Assembly (NCBI GenBank): GCA_947457325.1
Contig: CANGVU010000054.1
Span: 1 to 7,352 of the forward strand
Length of the DNA: 7,352 bases
Direction: 5' to 3'
DNA from: Flavobacteriales bacterium
Lineage (GTDB): Bacteria; Bacteroidota; Bacteroidia; Flavobacteriales_D; Sanyastnellaceae
The position numbers and the translations under genes are program-made. The notes beneath the pieces are model-generated. The model worked only from the letters and a program-made list of their open reading frames with translations. It searched no databases and had not been told where the DNA came from. How positions within the stretch are numbered: position 1 is the first letter of the stretch; every line of letters begins with the position of its first letter. Below are positions 6,807-7,352 of the stretch, in pieces.

Positions 6807-7352
6807 GTTTTAATGGCGTAAAGCGATTGCGTTTAGGTGATATTGCCTTGATTAGTAATTGTAGCAGGATGATATTGCTTACTCGATGTTATGTGCTGTT
6901 CCTGTTGTCGGTCCATTATTTTTACTGTACTGACTTTAGGATTATGCGTCTGCTTAATTGCTCCGTCAAAATAATGGCGTTGGCATTTGGGAAATCTTTT
7001 TTAGCATTTTTAATCACCAATTCAACTTTTTTAATCCTACTCATATGGCTTTTCGGTGTCGCCCCCTTTATTTGAGTGGGTTCTGGTTTCCACTTTTAAA
7101 GTTCAATTATACTGTTTTTTTGTCACATTGGGTTGTCAGTCTACTCGCTTTTGCAGTCCGGCACGTCTTTTTTATGACTAAACGATATGCAGCTACAAAA
7201 AGTTGACGATTTCTATGCATGTCGCTCTCAGTCAAGATCAACTTTGGTAAATGCAGATTAAGTATTTCCTGAGTTCTTACAGCGCTTTGAGAGTACCAAT
7301 TCGGAACTTGATTTTTACTCAAAACATTTATCGGCAATCGCTTTTACTGTAA
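6807..7352. other. Region upstream of the glycosyltransferase with no convincing gene
   Basis: No ORF in these 546 bases resembles a known protein. On the minus strand a chain of short ORFs is present: 7107-7337 (TTG start, 76 codons), 6922-7044 (ATG, 40 codons, beginning MSRIKKVELVIKNAKKDF) and 6833-6916 (ATG, 27 codons, beginning MDRQQEQHITSSKQ). The last two are 5 bases apart, and the last ends 26 bases before the glycosyltransferase start. They may be tiny genes, a decayed gene or chance. Overlapping plus-strand ORFs of 82 codons are hydrophobic, as expected from the complement of polar codons. An 8-bp inverted repeat (AAAGTTGA 7199-7206, TCAACTTT 7238-7245) could form a hairpin with a 31-base loop. 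A degraded mobile or intergenic element is possible. Nothing further is supported. Confidence 0.5.
6820..7344. repeat. 11-bp inverted repeat pair bracketing the gene-less region
   Basis: AAAGCGATTGC at 6820-6830 is matched perfectly in inverted orientation by GCAATCGCTTT at 7334-7344, enclosing about 500 bases without a clear gene. The match does not extend inward. No target-site duplication is visible, though only 8 bases remain outside the right arm. An 11-bp inverted match is not expected often at this range but is within reach of chance, so a miniature element is only a possibility. Confidence 0.3.

Noticed and set aside
6889..6897. GTTATGTGC as an integron attC-like core site
   Set aside because: It deviates from the GTTRRRY consensus, and no matching inverse core with a paired stem was found nearby.
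6827..7206. Two overlapping 82-codon hydrophobic plus-strand ORFs as small membrane proteins
   Set aside because: Their hydrophobicity is what the complement of A-rich polar codons gives; there is no promoter box and no recognisable family.
5139..7212. TTGACGATTT direct repeat at 5139-5148 and 7203-7212 flanking the AT-rich region as attachment or target duplications
   Set aside because: A 10-base match is expected many times by chance in a window of this size, and the flanks do not extend the match.

Overview
The window looks like chromosomal DNA from a Bacteroidota bacterium, probably Flavobacteriales or a relative. Four things support this: a secreted protein with a type IX secretion (T9SS) C-terminal sorting domain and SprB-type repeats, TAnnTTTG promoter boxes in place of -10/-35 elements, starts without clear Shine-Dalgarno sequences, and an RNA-binding protein with the Arg/Gly/Glu-rich tail common in this phylum. 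The species cannot be named from the sequence.

Layout. Positions 1-1329 (minus strand) hold most of a CvfB/YitL-like protein with S1 domains. Its long disordered tail contains a perfect 99-bp tandem duplication and runs off the left edge. A 52-bp divergent promoter gap follows. Positions 1382-5050 (plus strand) are a tight three-gene unit: a 613-residue T9SS-exported multidomain protein, an MbnP-like lipoprotein (4-bp gap), and a di-heme MbnH/MauG-like c-type cytochrome lipoprotein (1-base overlap). Positions 5051-5357 are an AT-rich gap between convergent genes. Positions 5358-6806 (minus strand) encode a polytopic GT39/ArnT-like glycosyltransferase in clearly AT-richer DNA. Positions 6807-7352 have no convincing gene, only very short ORFs and inverted repeats.

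How the genes work together. In methanotrophs MbnH is a bis-heme MauG-like enzyme that oxidises a tryptophan of its partner MbnP to kynurenine, which creates a copper site. Here the same partner types are adjacent, translationally coupled and both predicted lipoproteins. They sit in a Bacteroidota operon with no methanobactin genes in view and behind a cell-surface T9SS protein. The likely theme is envelope copper handling or oxidative protein modification; the role of the T9SS protein is unknown. The RNA-binding protein and the glycosyltransferase appear unrelated to this operon.
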